Assembly: GCA_026874595.1 (NCBI GenBank)
Contig: CM049316.1
Coordinates: 65,209,176 to 65,273,175, forward strand
Reading direction: 5' to 3'
DNA: 64,000 nucleotides
DNA from: Sipunculus nudus
Lineage: Eukaryota > Annelida > Sipuncula > Golfingiida > Sipunculidae
In this document: one piece after another, positions 1 to 10,769 of the stretch
Layout of the letters: every line of letters begins with the position of its first letter
Position numbering within the stretch: the stretch's first letter is position 1
Notes under the pieces: generated by a model
The model's database searches: none
Seen by the model: the letters and a program-made list of their open reading frames with translations, nothing else
Told to the model about the DNA's origin: nothing
Translations under genes and position numbers: made by a program

Positions 1-985
<985 letters not shown>

Positions 986-989
986 TTCT

Positions 990-1262
990 TGTATATTTGA
1001 TTACATTAAGCTCACGATGCAGAGCTAAAGCTTCGTATAGTCTTGTTGTTGTTATATAATACTCTGGTAGTAGTTCGCTTAAGTGTTTAAATTATGTGAC
1101 AGAGTTTTTATTTCTTTTCTGGACTCGAGATGGACTCGGCCTGATTTCTTGAAAACTTACCCGTGATTCCGACCAGAGTCCGAGTCCGAGCAGCGGAAAT
1201 TAAGAGTCCGAATCCGAGCACCTGAAAAAGTGATGTAGATCTGGAGTCCTACATTACTGCAT
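990..1262 (+). mobile_element. GAGTCC-rich dispersed element, 5'-truncated copy (family E)
   Basis: Matches the reverse complement of 48390-48790 and the left flank of the 25.8-28.8 kb minisatellite. Shared landmarks are the GACAGAGTTT stretch, GGACTCGGCCTG, several GAGTCCGA repeats, and an end reading GAGTCCTACATTACTGCA. That end is an inverted version of the GCAGTGATGTAGTCGAGTCC start of the copy at 48 kb, so the family has short terminal inverted repeats and no visible coding capacity. The left end is missing or diverged here. Confidence 0.6.
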
Positions 1263-1431
1263 ATAACGTGTCCAGATCTTCATATAGATTCTTATAGGTA
1301 ACTGTGCACTTGGAATCAAACAAAAAGAGATTCCACTTCAAAGTACAACGCTAAAAATGTTATGTTCATCCGCCAGTCTCACAAAGATTGCACGATGGTA
1401 GAGCGTATTTTTTTAAATATTTTTTTGTGTT

Positions 1432-1800
1432 GTTGGAGGTAACCGCCTCCATTTTTTATGCTTACTTAACAAAGTTTATGTAAATCTACAGAATTCAGTT
1501 CCGGTTTCGGACTACGCGAAAGGGCAGTATCACCCGCTTCCTACCATTTTATAGCTTGGTGTTAACCAGGCCCGTTGACAAATGCACCTGCGGGCCCTGG
1601 GTGCCTATAGCTCGTCCTCATTGTTCAATCATACCACCGAGGAACCCCCGAAAGGCGCACTCGTTTGCGAGTGAAACACGGATATTATGCTTGAGGACCG
1701 ACCGTGAGCAATCTCTCCGCCTCGGCTGAGATTCGCGACCTCCCGGCTTTGAGTCCTGTGCTCTCTCCCTGATCCTTAGAAGCCGGTGCCGTATTTCACC
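1432..1800 (-). repeat. tRNA-derived SINE, family A, copy 1
   Basis: Reads on the minus strand and is homologous to 5383-5790 along its length. The tRNA-like head is at the high-coordinate end (around 1730-1795, B-box region deleted). The body contains a conserved hairpin CACTCG..CGAGTG at 1658-1673, and the 3' end is a GGAGG..CCTCC motif at about 1433-1450. Pol III-type retroposon; no protein. Confidence 0.65.
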
Positions 1801-2429
1801 CTTTACTAATAGAAATCAGGTAGCAACATGAGATTTGAACCTAGAACTACCTCATCAGCTCAGTTTTCTCTGGTCAAAGATATTACATTTTTATATTGAT
1901 TTCTAAAATTTACCAAGAACATAAAAGAAAAACACTCTGTAGGAACTGTTGAAAACGAGGCTGATTTTACCTGTATACAACATAATGTAAATATGGAGTG
2001 TCAGAATTCATCTGAAATCTACAATGAACATCAACAGTAAAGGGTTGTAATGTTTGCGACAGGCGAAATAGTACAATATTTCTATTAAGAGACAACATAC
2101 AGGTAACGACAAATAACTCCCAGTATACCACGGGCAAACTACCATCCAGCCCGTAAGGTCTGTTTACTTGTGGAGTGTATGAAGCCATACAGCCGAAGGG
2201 CAAAGGGCGATGGTGGCAGTCCGACCTTAACAATCGCAAGAGGCAGTCCTGTGACCTTTCCTCGGGGTATGTTTTGATCACTCATGTTTACATACCTACC
2301 ACAATAGTGTTTAACGGCCTTGCGTGCTTACATGCACCTCTGACGTGTACATCAATGCTTACAGTATTCAGCAATTCTTTAGATTAAGCTTGCATGCCTG
2401 CGCCTTATACTGTCCACTCTCCAGTCACT
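1801..2429. other. No gene recognised
   Basis: Short overlapping reading frames on both strands (104 aa on minus at 1967-2281) show no family motif. No tandem or inverted structure noticed. Confidence 0.5.
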
Positions 2430-2600
2430 CCGTAAGTTCATGGTCACCTGTTAGACGAGTGCCATTTCGGCCCTCTGAATTTAGAGAGTCTACGATCGGC
2501 GTACTGGCTGTCAGAGTGCCTTTACATCCTTCAACGAGGAACGCACATTAAGGCTCTATGCATGAGCATGCAAAATATTTTCGTCATGTCACTTGACATA
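2430..2600 (+). repeat. SINE family B body, head missing
   Basis: Shares a diagnostic body with 54190-54330: GCCATTTCGGCCCTCTGA, then AGAGTCTACGA, TGGCTGTC, TTACATCCTTCA and GAGGAACGCAC. The copy at 54 kb carries an upstream tRNA-like head, which is absent or unrecognisable here. Confidence 0.6.
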
Positions 2601-3099
2601 AACCAGACCAATCATTAGCTTTTTACTCTACTTTCTATCAACACCAACCATGAGCGAGTGAAAATAGCACATATCTCATTGGTGGTTCCATGTATATTTC
2701 CGAAATTGTGCATGTATATGTATATATATCTTGGTCACCTTTATCTAGCACTTATATAGTAAAGAAAACTTAGCTCGCTATGTCAAAGTTCATTATAAAG
2801 GTTCTAGACTAAATTAAGCCAAACTGTATGCATGCGGGTGACTGGGGTGCTCAGGCGTTCATCACGGAGAGGGCGTGGCTGCTGATGCTCTGCTGGCTCG
2901 TCCGATGTCTCGTCTTGATCGCGGCGCAGGGTGTTCTGGAGCTGACCTGGGGAGGCGTCTTGAATACATTTGCGCCTTGCTTGGTGTTGCATCTACAAAG
3001 ACTTTTAAAGACTTCGAATCTGTTTCTCCTTGCAATATTTGGAGGCCAGATACCTAGAACCTACCTAATTTTTGTCGTTGGCGAGGGAGCCGATGCGGG
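2601..3099. other. No gene recognised
   Basis: A 251-aa frame starts at 2828, but it runs through a polypyrimidine tract and a poly-G run and has no family motif. A 62-aa minus-strand frame (2804-2992) has a charged composition reminiscent of retroelement polyproteins but cannot be assigned. Confidence 0.4.
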
Positions 3100-3295
3100 G
3101 CCCCGGCTTACTGGAATCACATTTTTTCGTTGGTTTGTTTGTTTTGTACTCAAGACTGATGGCGCCATCTGCAATCGTTTTCTCATTTCGTCTCACCTTG
3201 TATCTGTTTTGGATGAATATTACTCATATCCAGGGGCGAAACCAGACCCGATCGTCCAGGAAGGGCAAAACTCAAGAGGTTTCCCGATTCTGTAC

Positions 3296-3488
3296 TTTTT
3301 TTCTTCTTCCTTCCCTTTCTCCTTCTTCTTTTCCTTTTCTTTCCTTACTTCCCTTCTTTTTCTTCTTCCTTCCCTATGTCTTCTTCTCTCTGTCCCCTCT
3401 TTCCTTTCTTTCCTTCTTTTTTCCCTTCCCTATTTTTTCCTCCTCCCGTTTTTAGAGGGGTGTGTGTGTGTGGGGGGGGGGGGGGGGG
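3296..3488. repeat. Polypyrimidine tract followed by a 17-G run
   Basis: 3296-3455 is almost purely C and T on the + strand (mixed CTT, CCTT and TTTC). After a short GT stretch comes a run of 17 Gs (3472-3488). Further G runs of about 15-16 lie at 3630-3645 and 3700-3714. Such tracts can form triplex or quadruplex DNA and are prone to length error. Confidence 0.85.
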
Positions 3489-3813
3489 TCCAACCCCTTA
3501 AGACTAATTATTTACTTGATAGGGGGACGGGGATCCGACCAAAAGATAATAAGATAACCTGGAAGGGGAGGGGGTTTCTTTAATAAAATACTATTAAGTT
3601 CACCTCTAACAAAAAAAAAAAAAAAGAATGGGGGGGGGGGGGGGGCAAAAACCGCAAAAGACTTAAGGTCTTCCAGTCTGAAAAATTGTCCTGACTCCTG
3701 GGGGGGGGGGGGGGCTCATATCTCAGGAATGGTTCAATGCATTGGCATGAATTTTGATTTGTCGATCCATCTTGGATAACATTTTGGTACACGTATGATC
3801 ATGTTTTCGTAGA

Positions 3814-4181
3814 ATACTGTAATTGGCTTCATATATGCGAGGCTTATATTTCGCGATTTCTTCATTTTGAACTTATCGCGAGGGATTCATTTTCGTGATC
3901 GCACCAGAAAAATAAAATAAAATCTAGGTACACCAGTATTCATTATATTATATAAAAAAACCCACACTATCTCATTTATTTCTGTGACAGTCGGTATATT
4001 ATTATAATGATCAATTTCCCTTAGAATGGAGCTGTTCCAATACCATGCATCGTCCCCTCTTGTACTGTACATCTTAATGTATGAGGCATCTAAATACCGA
4101 GGGTTTCATATTCGCGTAAATTTCCCTTTCGCGAATATCGCAAAATTAAAACCCTCGCGAACAAAAAGGCAACTTCAGTAT
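3814..4181. mobile_element. TTCGCGA-type MITE (family G), full copy
   Basis: Ends in short inverted repeats, ATACTG at 3814-3819 and CAGTAT at 4176-4181, followed by longer imperfect inverted similarity rich in TTCGCGA and GCGAGG. Partial relatives occur at 31207-31340 and 60945-61075. No coding capacity. It sits inside the satellite at 3100-4850. Confidence 0.6.
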
Positions 4182-4850
4182 ATCCATGCATTTATCCAGG
4201 CATGGTTTGAAGTACCCGCCTGACATTATGCATGTCCATAGATCTTTGATACCGCAACCCCGTACAAAAACCTGGTGGCGCCTTCTATAATCGTTTTCTC
4301 AGAGGTTCCTTAAATTCATCTGTTTTGGTTGAAAATTGCACATATCTCAGGCGTTGGTTAGTGTGTCAGCCTGTAATTTGTACATTTCTCCATCATGTGT
4401 ACATACTTTTGTCGCGGACAAGATCTGGTGGTGCCACCTACCGTCACTTTCTTGTAAAATACATTAATGTTCTTTTCTTAGGAGTGTTTGGCCTGAAAGT
4501 TTGCATGTTAATCCATTTTGGGTAGAGTTTTTTTAACACAAGACTGTCGGTGCCGCATACAATCACGTATTCGTTGAATACATTGATGCATTTATGTCAG
4601 CCTGAAATTTTGCATGTGCACAGATCCTGTATTGCTTTATCTTATAGGCAAGACTGATAGCGCAACCTAAAATCGTTCTGCGTGATGTCCGTGTGCCCAA
4701 CTGGTTTGGATAAAAAGCACACATATCTCAGGAGTGGTTTGGCTTATCTGCCTGCAATTTTGCCTGTTCATAGGTCTAGAGAAGCATGACTATATATGCA
4801 TGACTCGTGGTGCCACTTACAATATTTTTTAGTTTTGTCCGTCTACTCTT

Positions 4851-5382
4851 TGGCATCTCTGCTGCCACAAATTTGGAGGGCTGTCACTTCAGGAGACATT
4901 CCATGCATCACTTTATCCATGTCGTTGTTATTCGGGAGTACTTGTAGTCGCTTGTCGACTGCCCATATTTAAGTTACTAGAATTAAAGAACAGAGTTTGA
5001 GGGACTGGTAAAAAATTATATGTCATGTTCGAAATGCTGTAAGAAAGGTCGGTGTTTTTCAAGTCGGGAAGGAAATTAAGGAATAATTATTTGACATAAT
5101 AGATTACACGGAAAGCAATGATAAAAATTAAAAATATTAAGATAATACTGTTTATGTCTTCAATTGGTTAAACATTTTCTCTAAGCAGATCGGGAGAATT
5201 AAAAGTCAGATATTACCCTTCCTTGTATTTAGAATATAATTTCTGGCTTGCACTAAGTAAATATTAGTTAATTCGAGTAAATAAAATGTTATATACCGCC
5301 GTTCTAACGGGTATATAAGCTTCTTTATCTACAAGCTGTTAGTAATACGGTACAGGTACCCATGTTTATTTTTTATTTTTTG
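4851..5382. other. No gene recognised
   Basis: AT-rich single-copy-looking sequence; no repeat, exon or structured element noticed. Confidence 0.5.
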
Positions 5383-5790
5383 CAGAGGTAACTGCTTCCA
5401 TTAATTTTGCTGAGTTATCCTTTATCTAAATATTTACATCATCAGAGTTCCATTTTGGTTTGGGACTTGTTGACTGCGGAAGCACTCGCTTCTTGTCATT
5501 TCATTTTATTTCCCGATGTCACACAGACCCGTTGTCTACCGCACCTGCAGTTCTGGATGTGTAATCATCTCCATGGCCGGGTCAAAATGCAGAGGAACCT
5601 CCGAAAGACGCACTCATTTGTGAGTGATACACGGCTATAGGGTACGGCCTTCCCACTAAGCCTGCAGAGCGCTCATCCTTGGTTGGGGCCGACCGTTAAA
5701 ATATGACCGCTCCTCGGCTGAGATTTGAACTCACGACCTCCCGACCTATCCTGTGCTCTACCCATAAGCCACAGAAGCCTGGTACCGAGG
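5383..5790 (-). repeat. tRNA-derived SINE, family A, best-preserved copy
   Basis: The minus strand begins with a tRNA-like head. The A box reads TGGCTTATGGG (complement of 5761-5771) and the B box GAGTTCAAATC (complement of 5722-5732), and a four-pair T-stem can still be drawn. The body carries the CACTCA..TGAGTG hairpin (5611-5626). The 3' end has the GGAAGC..TACCTC motif near 5385-5402. Related copies: 1432-1800, 34229-34440 and 42839-43140. Confidence 0.75.
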
Positions 5791-6887
5791 TATCCATTTT
5801 GACTTAAGAAAAATTTTTTTTATCCTAGTTGATTCATTTTGAACTAGCAGTTGGTGATGAAAGCATGTGAAGCAACATCACCTTTTGTCATTCACAAACC
5901 CCTGTTTCCTCTGATTTGCCGCTAGGTGTTCTCGTTCGAGGTGGTTGCGTTAATAATCACTTAAGTGGTTAGATTTAAATATGATCGATGATCAACAATT
6001 ATGAATGTAAATGTGAAAAAAACTCCAGTCTATCAGAAAAATAATATGTAGCGACATCAAGTGGTGAGTTCTTAATTCAACAATAGCATGATTTATCGAG
6101 TATATACATGATTTCCGCTGATATATATACCCTGTGGTATAACTTCCTGAAATAAAAAAAAAAATATGGAAGGGTGTCAATGCTGTCCGAACGGCGACGA
6201 GTCCTTCAATTTTGAAAAGTAGGTGTACGAAATGATCAATTAATAGCCTTCAATCGTTTACTGTTGTCTTGAAGTCTTCGAAAATGTTCAACGAGTGATC
6301 ATGTTCTCGTTGAAACATGTGAGAATGGAAACATGTATGTGCATTATTACACATTATTGACATCACCTGAATTGTGGCACCTTTCCAAGTCGGCTAATAG
6401 AGATACGTTTTCTGTTCTTTGTATCTATATCATATTTGACGGTGGAACTACTTCACCTTTGTCACGTATCTCCGCTATGACCAGTGATGCTCGTCTGTGG
6501 AGAACGATGAAAAGTGGGTCCTAAGGGGAGGGGGTTATTTTCAATGGTTTTCTATAAAACCTGAGGACTTTGACATTTGCTTGTGAAGGGACTGCTGTTA
6601 GGAACTACTTGAACTACGGAAGAACGGATAATACTCTAATATGGCAAAGGCACAGTTAAAACGTTGCATGATTCTAAAATTTGTGCCTAATTCTATATAT
6701 AACTGTACATCTGTGTTGACTTGTATATTTCTGTTATTTATTATTATTTTTAGGCAAGTACAGCATACATGAGATTTGCGGAACTGAGCTACTGGAGTGA
6801 CCTCTGGTAGCGAGAAATAAGACCAATATGATATTCGCTGGGTCTTTTAGCTCTTGGTCTTTGGACCAAAATATTTTAAAGGATACA
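5791..6887. other. No gene recognised
   Basis: Several short frames (62-63 aa) without motifs. No tandem repeats beyond short A runs. Confidence 0.5.
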
Positions 6888-6976
6888 ATATATATATATA
6901 TATATATATATATACGTACATACATACATACATTTATATATATATGTGTGTGTGTGTGTGTGTGAATGTGTGTGTG
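6888..6976. repeat. Compound microsatellite (AT, ATAC, GT)
   Basis: TA dinucleotides, then four CATA units, then a short TA run and GT dinucleotides, ending about 6976. Confidence 0.9.
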
Positions 6977-7456
6977 AAACAAGAAAACGTTAAATAAATC
7001 ATACATCTAAACTTGAGTTTAATAACAATATATTAAAGAATATGATCAGTGCTAATTACTCAATTAGCTAAAACTACATAATTAGTGTCTAAATCTATCT
7101 GCAAAGAGAAAGTTTGGTGTAAATGGGATGTGTAAAGATCGGCAAAATTTAGAGCGTAATAACGCTTTTAACCATACCCAAATACTGAAATTATAGTGGA
7201 ATATGTGTATTTCTTTTTTTAAGAATCGGCCTGCTGACGAAACAGTACAGACATATACAGAACTATGTGGACCCGTGGCAAACTGGAACGTTAATTTATA
7301 TATCTAAACGTCGAATTAAATCTAAATCACATTACCTCCTAAGGACAAAACGTCTTTTAAAAACACATTTTTTTGGGTTAAATTTCTTATTTTTTTTTCT
7401 TTGTTACATTTCGATGTTAACTGGATTACAGGAATGAAACGTGACTGCAGCTTGAA

Positions 7457-7566
7457 AGGGCAGGTCGAAAGGTAGCATCCCAAATGTGTGTATGCAGTAC
7501 ATATGTGTGTGCAGCTAGGAATTCGTACACATATTATCTTAGAGTGATTCCATATATGCGTATACA

Positions 7567-7567
<1 letters not shown>
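7457..7567 (+). repeat. Left half of a split dispersed repeat
   Basis: The phrases GGCAGGTC, AGGTAGCAT, CCAAATGTGTG, TATGCAGTAC and TTATCTTAGAGTGATTCC match 10525-10620, where the repeat is continuous. The matching right half appears at 9750-9835. Between the two halves lie an AT tract, a MITE, the Penelope-like element and the hammerhead ribozyme. Confidence 0.55.

Positions 7568-7653
<86 letters not shown>
7568..7653. repeat. (AT)n microsatellite, about 86 bp
   Basis: Uninterrupted alternation of A and T. It gives rise to artefactual Tyr-Ile reading frames. Confidence 0.95.
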
Positions 7654-7657
<4 letters not shown>

Positions 7658-7833
7658 ATCCACGTTGTGTCGAAGTCGAAGGGACCCTCAGAAAACTTCG
7701 GCACATCCAAGGTTCGACACAAGCGGGTTTTATTTGGTTATAATTTACATGAGTTGTCAGGAATATCGAATCTATTACTTCGACATAAAAGGGGGTTTCG
7801 ACTTAAGCGAGTTCGTCACAACGAAGTTTCACT
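7653..7833. mobile_element. 181-bp MITE with AGTGAA ends
   Basis: Left end AGTGAATCC(A)CGTTGTG and right end CACAACGAAGTTTCACT form terminal inverted repeats of about 20 bp. The element is flanked by TA-rich sequence on both sides. It resembles in length and end motif the elements at 18504-18678 and 23360-23534, although the interiors differ. No coding capacity. Confidence 0.6.
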
Positions 7834-7848
7834 GTATATATACATAGT

Positions 7849-9038
7849 TTCGACGTCACCATGGGCAGTTTTGATGGCGCTGAAGTATGCGAAATTGTTG
7901 GTTTATACATCCTAGATATGTTGAAAAAGGAATTTGGTGAAAATGCTCTAGGCCTGTATCGTGATGACGGTTTAGGTTGTTTCCCCAACATGTCTGGACC
8001 CAAAGCAGACAGCACCCGTAAGAAAATGATCAAACTCTTTTCCAATGTTGGGTTGAAGATAACCATTGAAACTAACCTGACCTGCACAAATTTCTTAGAC
8101 GTAACATTTGACCTCCAAAATGACATCTTCTACCCTTACAGAAAACCGAACAATGACCCGCTCTATATCCACGCACAATCCAATCACCCCCCAGCTATCA
8201 TTAGGCAGATACCTATGATGATCAGCAAACGTGTATCTGACAACTCCTGCAATAAAGAGCTATTTATGAAAGCCAAACCCATGTATGACAAAGCTTTAGC
8301 GAAAAGCGGGTTCTCAGAAAGCTTAAAATATGTTGAACCCACAGTGAAAAGCAAAAGAAACAGGAAAAGGAAAATAATATGGTTTAATCTACCCTACAGC
8401 CATCATGTAAAAACCAACATTGGCAGACAATTCATGAAACTAGTTGAAAAACACTTCCCTCAACATCACAGGTACCACAGGTTATTCAACAGGACCAATT
8501 TGAAAATTAGCTATAGCTGTCTACCCAACATGTCTAACCTGATCAGCAAACATAATATGAAGGTTTTAAATACCGACAAAGCTATGAATGTACCTAAAAA
8601 ACAATGTAACTGCCGTAAAAAAGACGAATGTCCTATGAATGGTCAATGTCAGCTGAAATGCATTGTCTATAAGGCAACAGTTAGAACAGACAATGACGTG
8701 AAACACTACATAGGGTGTACTGAAGGTGATTTCAAGACAAGATACAATAACCAAAAGCAATCCTTTCGGAACAGATCCCACGATCAAAATACTGAATTGT
8801 CTAAACACATTTGGTCACTAAAAAACAACAATATCAATTACAAGCTCTCCTGGGAAATATCTGCCAAGGCAGCACCTTACTTCTGTGGGACTAGGAAGTG
8901 TGATCTCTGCTTGTCTGAAAAGCTACTTATAGCAACGCCCCCCCCCCCCCCCTTGGATCATTGTTGAACTCAAGAGCTGAAATTCTCTCCAAGTGCCGCC
9001 ATCAAAACAAATTCACCCTGAAATATTTTAAAACCTAG
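7849..9038 (+). pseudogene. Reverse transcriptase with GIY-YIG nuclease (Penelope-like), broken
   Basis: The open part runs from 7861 (Met) to 8967, 368 residues, but homology seems to begin slightly upstream (7849), so this Met is internal. Seen in order (numbered from the Met): the reverse transcriptase active-site motif YRDD at 33-36; FLDV at 78-81; the PYRKPNN region at about 92-98; a basic stretch (165-171); a Cys-rich linker with Cys at 249, 251, 257, 263 and 267; and the GIY-YIG nuclease with Tyr270, YIG at 283-285 and a likely catalytic Arg294. A run of 15 Cs at 8938-8952 coincides with a frame change: the plausible original C-terminus continues in another frame from 8955 to a TAG at 9036-9038. 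The 5' portion of the transcriptase is missing. The family assignment is from motif recognition. The element cannot be autonomous as it stands. Confidence 0.8.
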
Positions 9039-9600
9039 CATTCGTACTAATATTCAGCGTTCCCCCTTAACCCCCCCCCAACGAGGATCCGCTGGGCAGA
9101 CTTACCTGTTCAGGTAGTTGTTCTCTCACTGCTTTGCAGTGATGAGGGACATGGCGTTACCACCACTCAATGAGTTTACCGAGTGGATTGCATTTGGTAT
9201 GAGTAAAGTATAGTATATTTGCCTTTTATATTGTATATTTGCCTTGTATATTGTGTATTTTCATAGTATATGTGTATTTTTATCATATGTATACTACTGA
9301 TATGCATGTTCACTGCTTCCAAGACCCTATTAGAAATCAGTTCAATATGCTAATAGAGCATCCTGGTATATATCTTTGTATTATATATAAAATTTACAAC
9401 AATAAATAACCTCTTTGCCCCGCCCTGTTATGTTCCAGTATCGCACGTGTACCCCGACCAATCCTATTGTGCACCCGAGGACAATAGGATCAGTGTCAGT
9501 CGTTCACATGGCCCCCCCCCCCCGCCCCGAATCGCACAAAGCATAATCTCGTAATCTCGTAAAGTCTCGGCTTTTCAAACCACGCCGTTAGCTTCATTCT
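9039..9600 (+). other. 3' non-coding part of the Penelope-like element
   Basis: No reading frame of note. It holds several small hairpins: CACTGC/GCAGTG near 9130, CCACTC/GAGTGG near 9163-9185, and a perfect 10-bp stem ATCCTATTGT/ACAATAGGAT at 9461-9470 and 9481-9490. There is an AATAAA-type signal near 9400 and a C run near 9513. The exact end of the element is not defined. Confidence 0.45.
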
Positions 9601-9664
9601 AACCACATTCACCTGATGATCGGGTCGCATCCCGTGAAACAGACTGTTGTGAATTAACAGTGTT
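9601..9664 (+). ncRNA. Hammerhead ribozyme, type I topology
   Basis: Stem I is ATTCAC (9607-9612) with GTGAAT (9649-9654). It continues past an asymmetric internal loop as AACCAC (9601-9606) with GTGTT (9660-9664). The catalytic core CTGATGA is at 9613-9619. Stem II is CGGG/CCCG (9621-9624 with 9631-9634) closed by a six-base loop. The second core element GAAA is at 9636-9639. Stem III is a minimal ACA/TGT helix (9639-9641 with 9645-9647) with a three-base loop. The base at position 17 is T (9648), so cleavage is expected between 9648 and 9649. One oddity: the first pair of stem II, usually G-C, is T opposite T (9620 and 9635). The short stem III is typical of hammerheads in Penelope-like elements, which process the element RNA. 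Confidence 0.85.
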
Positions 9665-9678
9665 GTTTTTCTTCAGAG

Positions 9679-9679
<1 letters not shown>

Positions 9680-9754
<75 letters not shown>

Positions 9755-9770
9755 ATATATACGTGTGCGT
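9680..9770. repeat. (AT)n microsatellite with GT/AC interruptions
   Basis: About 70 bp of pure AT followed by interrupted TATATACG sequence. Confidence 0.95.
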
Positions 9771-9835
9771 ATGAAACACTTGTTAATCGCTGACGGTAGC
9801 GATTGAAGACGCATATACGCATGATAAATGGCTAG
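9750..9835 (+). repeat. Right half of the split dispersed repeat
   Basis: GTATGAAACAC, AATCGCTGACGGTAGC, GATTGAAGACGCAT and GCATGATAA correspond to the second half of the continuous copy at 10620-10700. Confidence 0.55.
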
Positions 9836-10454
9836 GGAATTTCATTTTTTACGTCATTGATGGCAGATGACTACTCAACTCATGTACAAGTACCGCATAT
9901 ACGCACAGGCATTAATGGAATCACAGGCGTCCGCTTTCTGGCTACATCACGTACTGCATACACATCTATACCCTATACGCATGTATGGATTGCGAGCTTC
10001 AGTGTTTGCCTCTGGATTGAAGAAACGCTGTCGTTCCGTATTTCTTCTATAGGTGGCAGCATGTGTCTAAGGACCACCAATGCATATTGCTGAACACAGG
10101 ACAGAGTGCACATTTGAGTCTATTTAATGAGATATATTCATTTCACACATGAAAAAGTTTGATTGCATACACGGTTTAAGGAAAGACCCCACATTTTTTC
10201 TAGCAACCTTTTCATCAAATTACCAAATTTCTCTGCACTGGACAATGTATACAATTTAGTCAGTTCAAGAAATCAACCACACAAACTGATATCGCCTTGG
10301 ATGCTTAGCATCCCGCGCAAATGGATCTCATGGACAGCATTTGGTCAGTGGGGCGCGGGTGGCCCTCAAATGGTTTATGGTAATCACTGTCGGCTTAACT
10401 CTCACATACATTAATAATAATAACATCAGCTGATTAAACAGCTGAACAGCTAAA

Positions 10455-10458
<4 letters not shown>
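9836..10458. other. No gene recognised
   Basis: Short frames only (60-83 aa), no motif. The sequence is moderately mixed in composition and without obvious repeats. Confidence 0.5.

Positions 10459-10519
<61 letters not shown>
10459..10519. repeat. (CT)n microsatellite, about 61 bp
   Basis: Uninterrupted TC dinucleotides. Confidence 0.95.
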
Positions 10520-10522
<3 letters not shown>

Positions 10523-10524
10523 AT

Positions 10525-10702
10525 GGCAGGTCTATAGGTAGCATTCCACATGTGTGAATGCAGCACGCATGTGTTACTTATATTCTCTTAGAATTATTCC
10601 ATATGTTATGCAATATGTATGTGTATATACATATTTATATGAACCACGCGTCGATCGCTCACGGTAGCTATTGAATACGCATAAGCATGGTAACGGAACT
10701 CC

Positions 10703-10705
<3 letters not shown>
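10525..10705 (+). repeat. Continuous copy of the repeat split at 7457/9835
   Basis: Contains both halves seen at 7457-7567 and 9750-9835 in one block, so it serves as a paralogous unoccupied site for the inserted Penelope-like block. Confidence 0.55.

Positions 10706-10766
<61 letters not shown>
10706..10766. repeat. (AT)n microsatellite, about 61 bp
   Basis: Uninterrupted alternation of A and T. Confidence 0.95.

Positions 10767-10769
<3 letters not shown>

Larger units (their letters stand above)
3100..4850 (+). repeat. Decayed tandem satellite (about 115-155 bp units), interrupted
   Basis: A degenerate landmark, AAGACTGATGGCGCCA followed by CTACAATCGTTTT, recurs at about 3151, 4268, 4418, 4541, 4654 and 4800. 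Associated phrases such as CATATCTCAGGAGTGGTT and GCCTGAAATTTTGCATGT recur between them. Spacing in the right block is roughly 115-155 bp. The array is split by poly-pyrimidine and poly-G tracts (3296-3714) and by an inserted TTCGCGA-type element (3814-4181). Confidence 0.6.
7849..9664 (+). mobile_element. Penelope-like retroelement, 5'-truncated
   Basis: Comprises the broken reverse transcriptase/GIY-YIG reading frame (7849-9038), about 570 bp of 3' non-coding sequence with an AATAAA-type signal near 9400, and a hammerhead ribozyme at 9601-9664. Association of a C-terminal GIY-YIG nuclease with a hammerhead motif is characteristic of endonuclease-bearing Penelope-like elements. The part encoding the reverse transcriptase fingers is absent; sequence upstream of 7849 has an in-frame stop (7804) and belongs to another element. 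The block is bounded by AT microsatellites at 7568-7653 and 9680-9770. Confidence 0.8.

Noticed and set aside
2828-3583. 251-aa frame on the + strand
   Set aside because: It crosses a polypyrimidine tract and a 17-G run and shows no domain; the latter half is simple-sequence translation.
7322-7722. Tyr-Ile repeat proteins
   Set aside because: Translation of the AT microsatellite at 7568-7653. The same applies to frames at 273-540, 9599-9814, 10671-10907 and 55728-55946.
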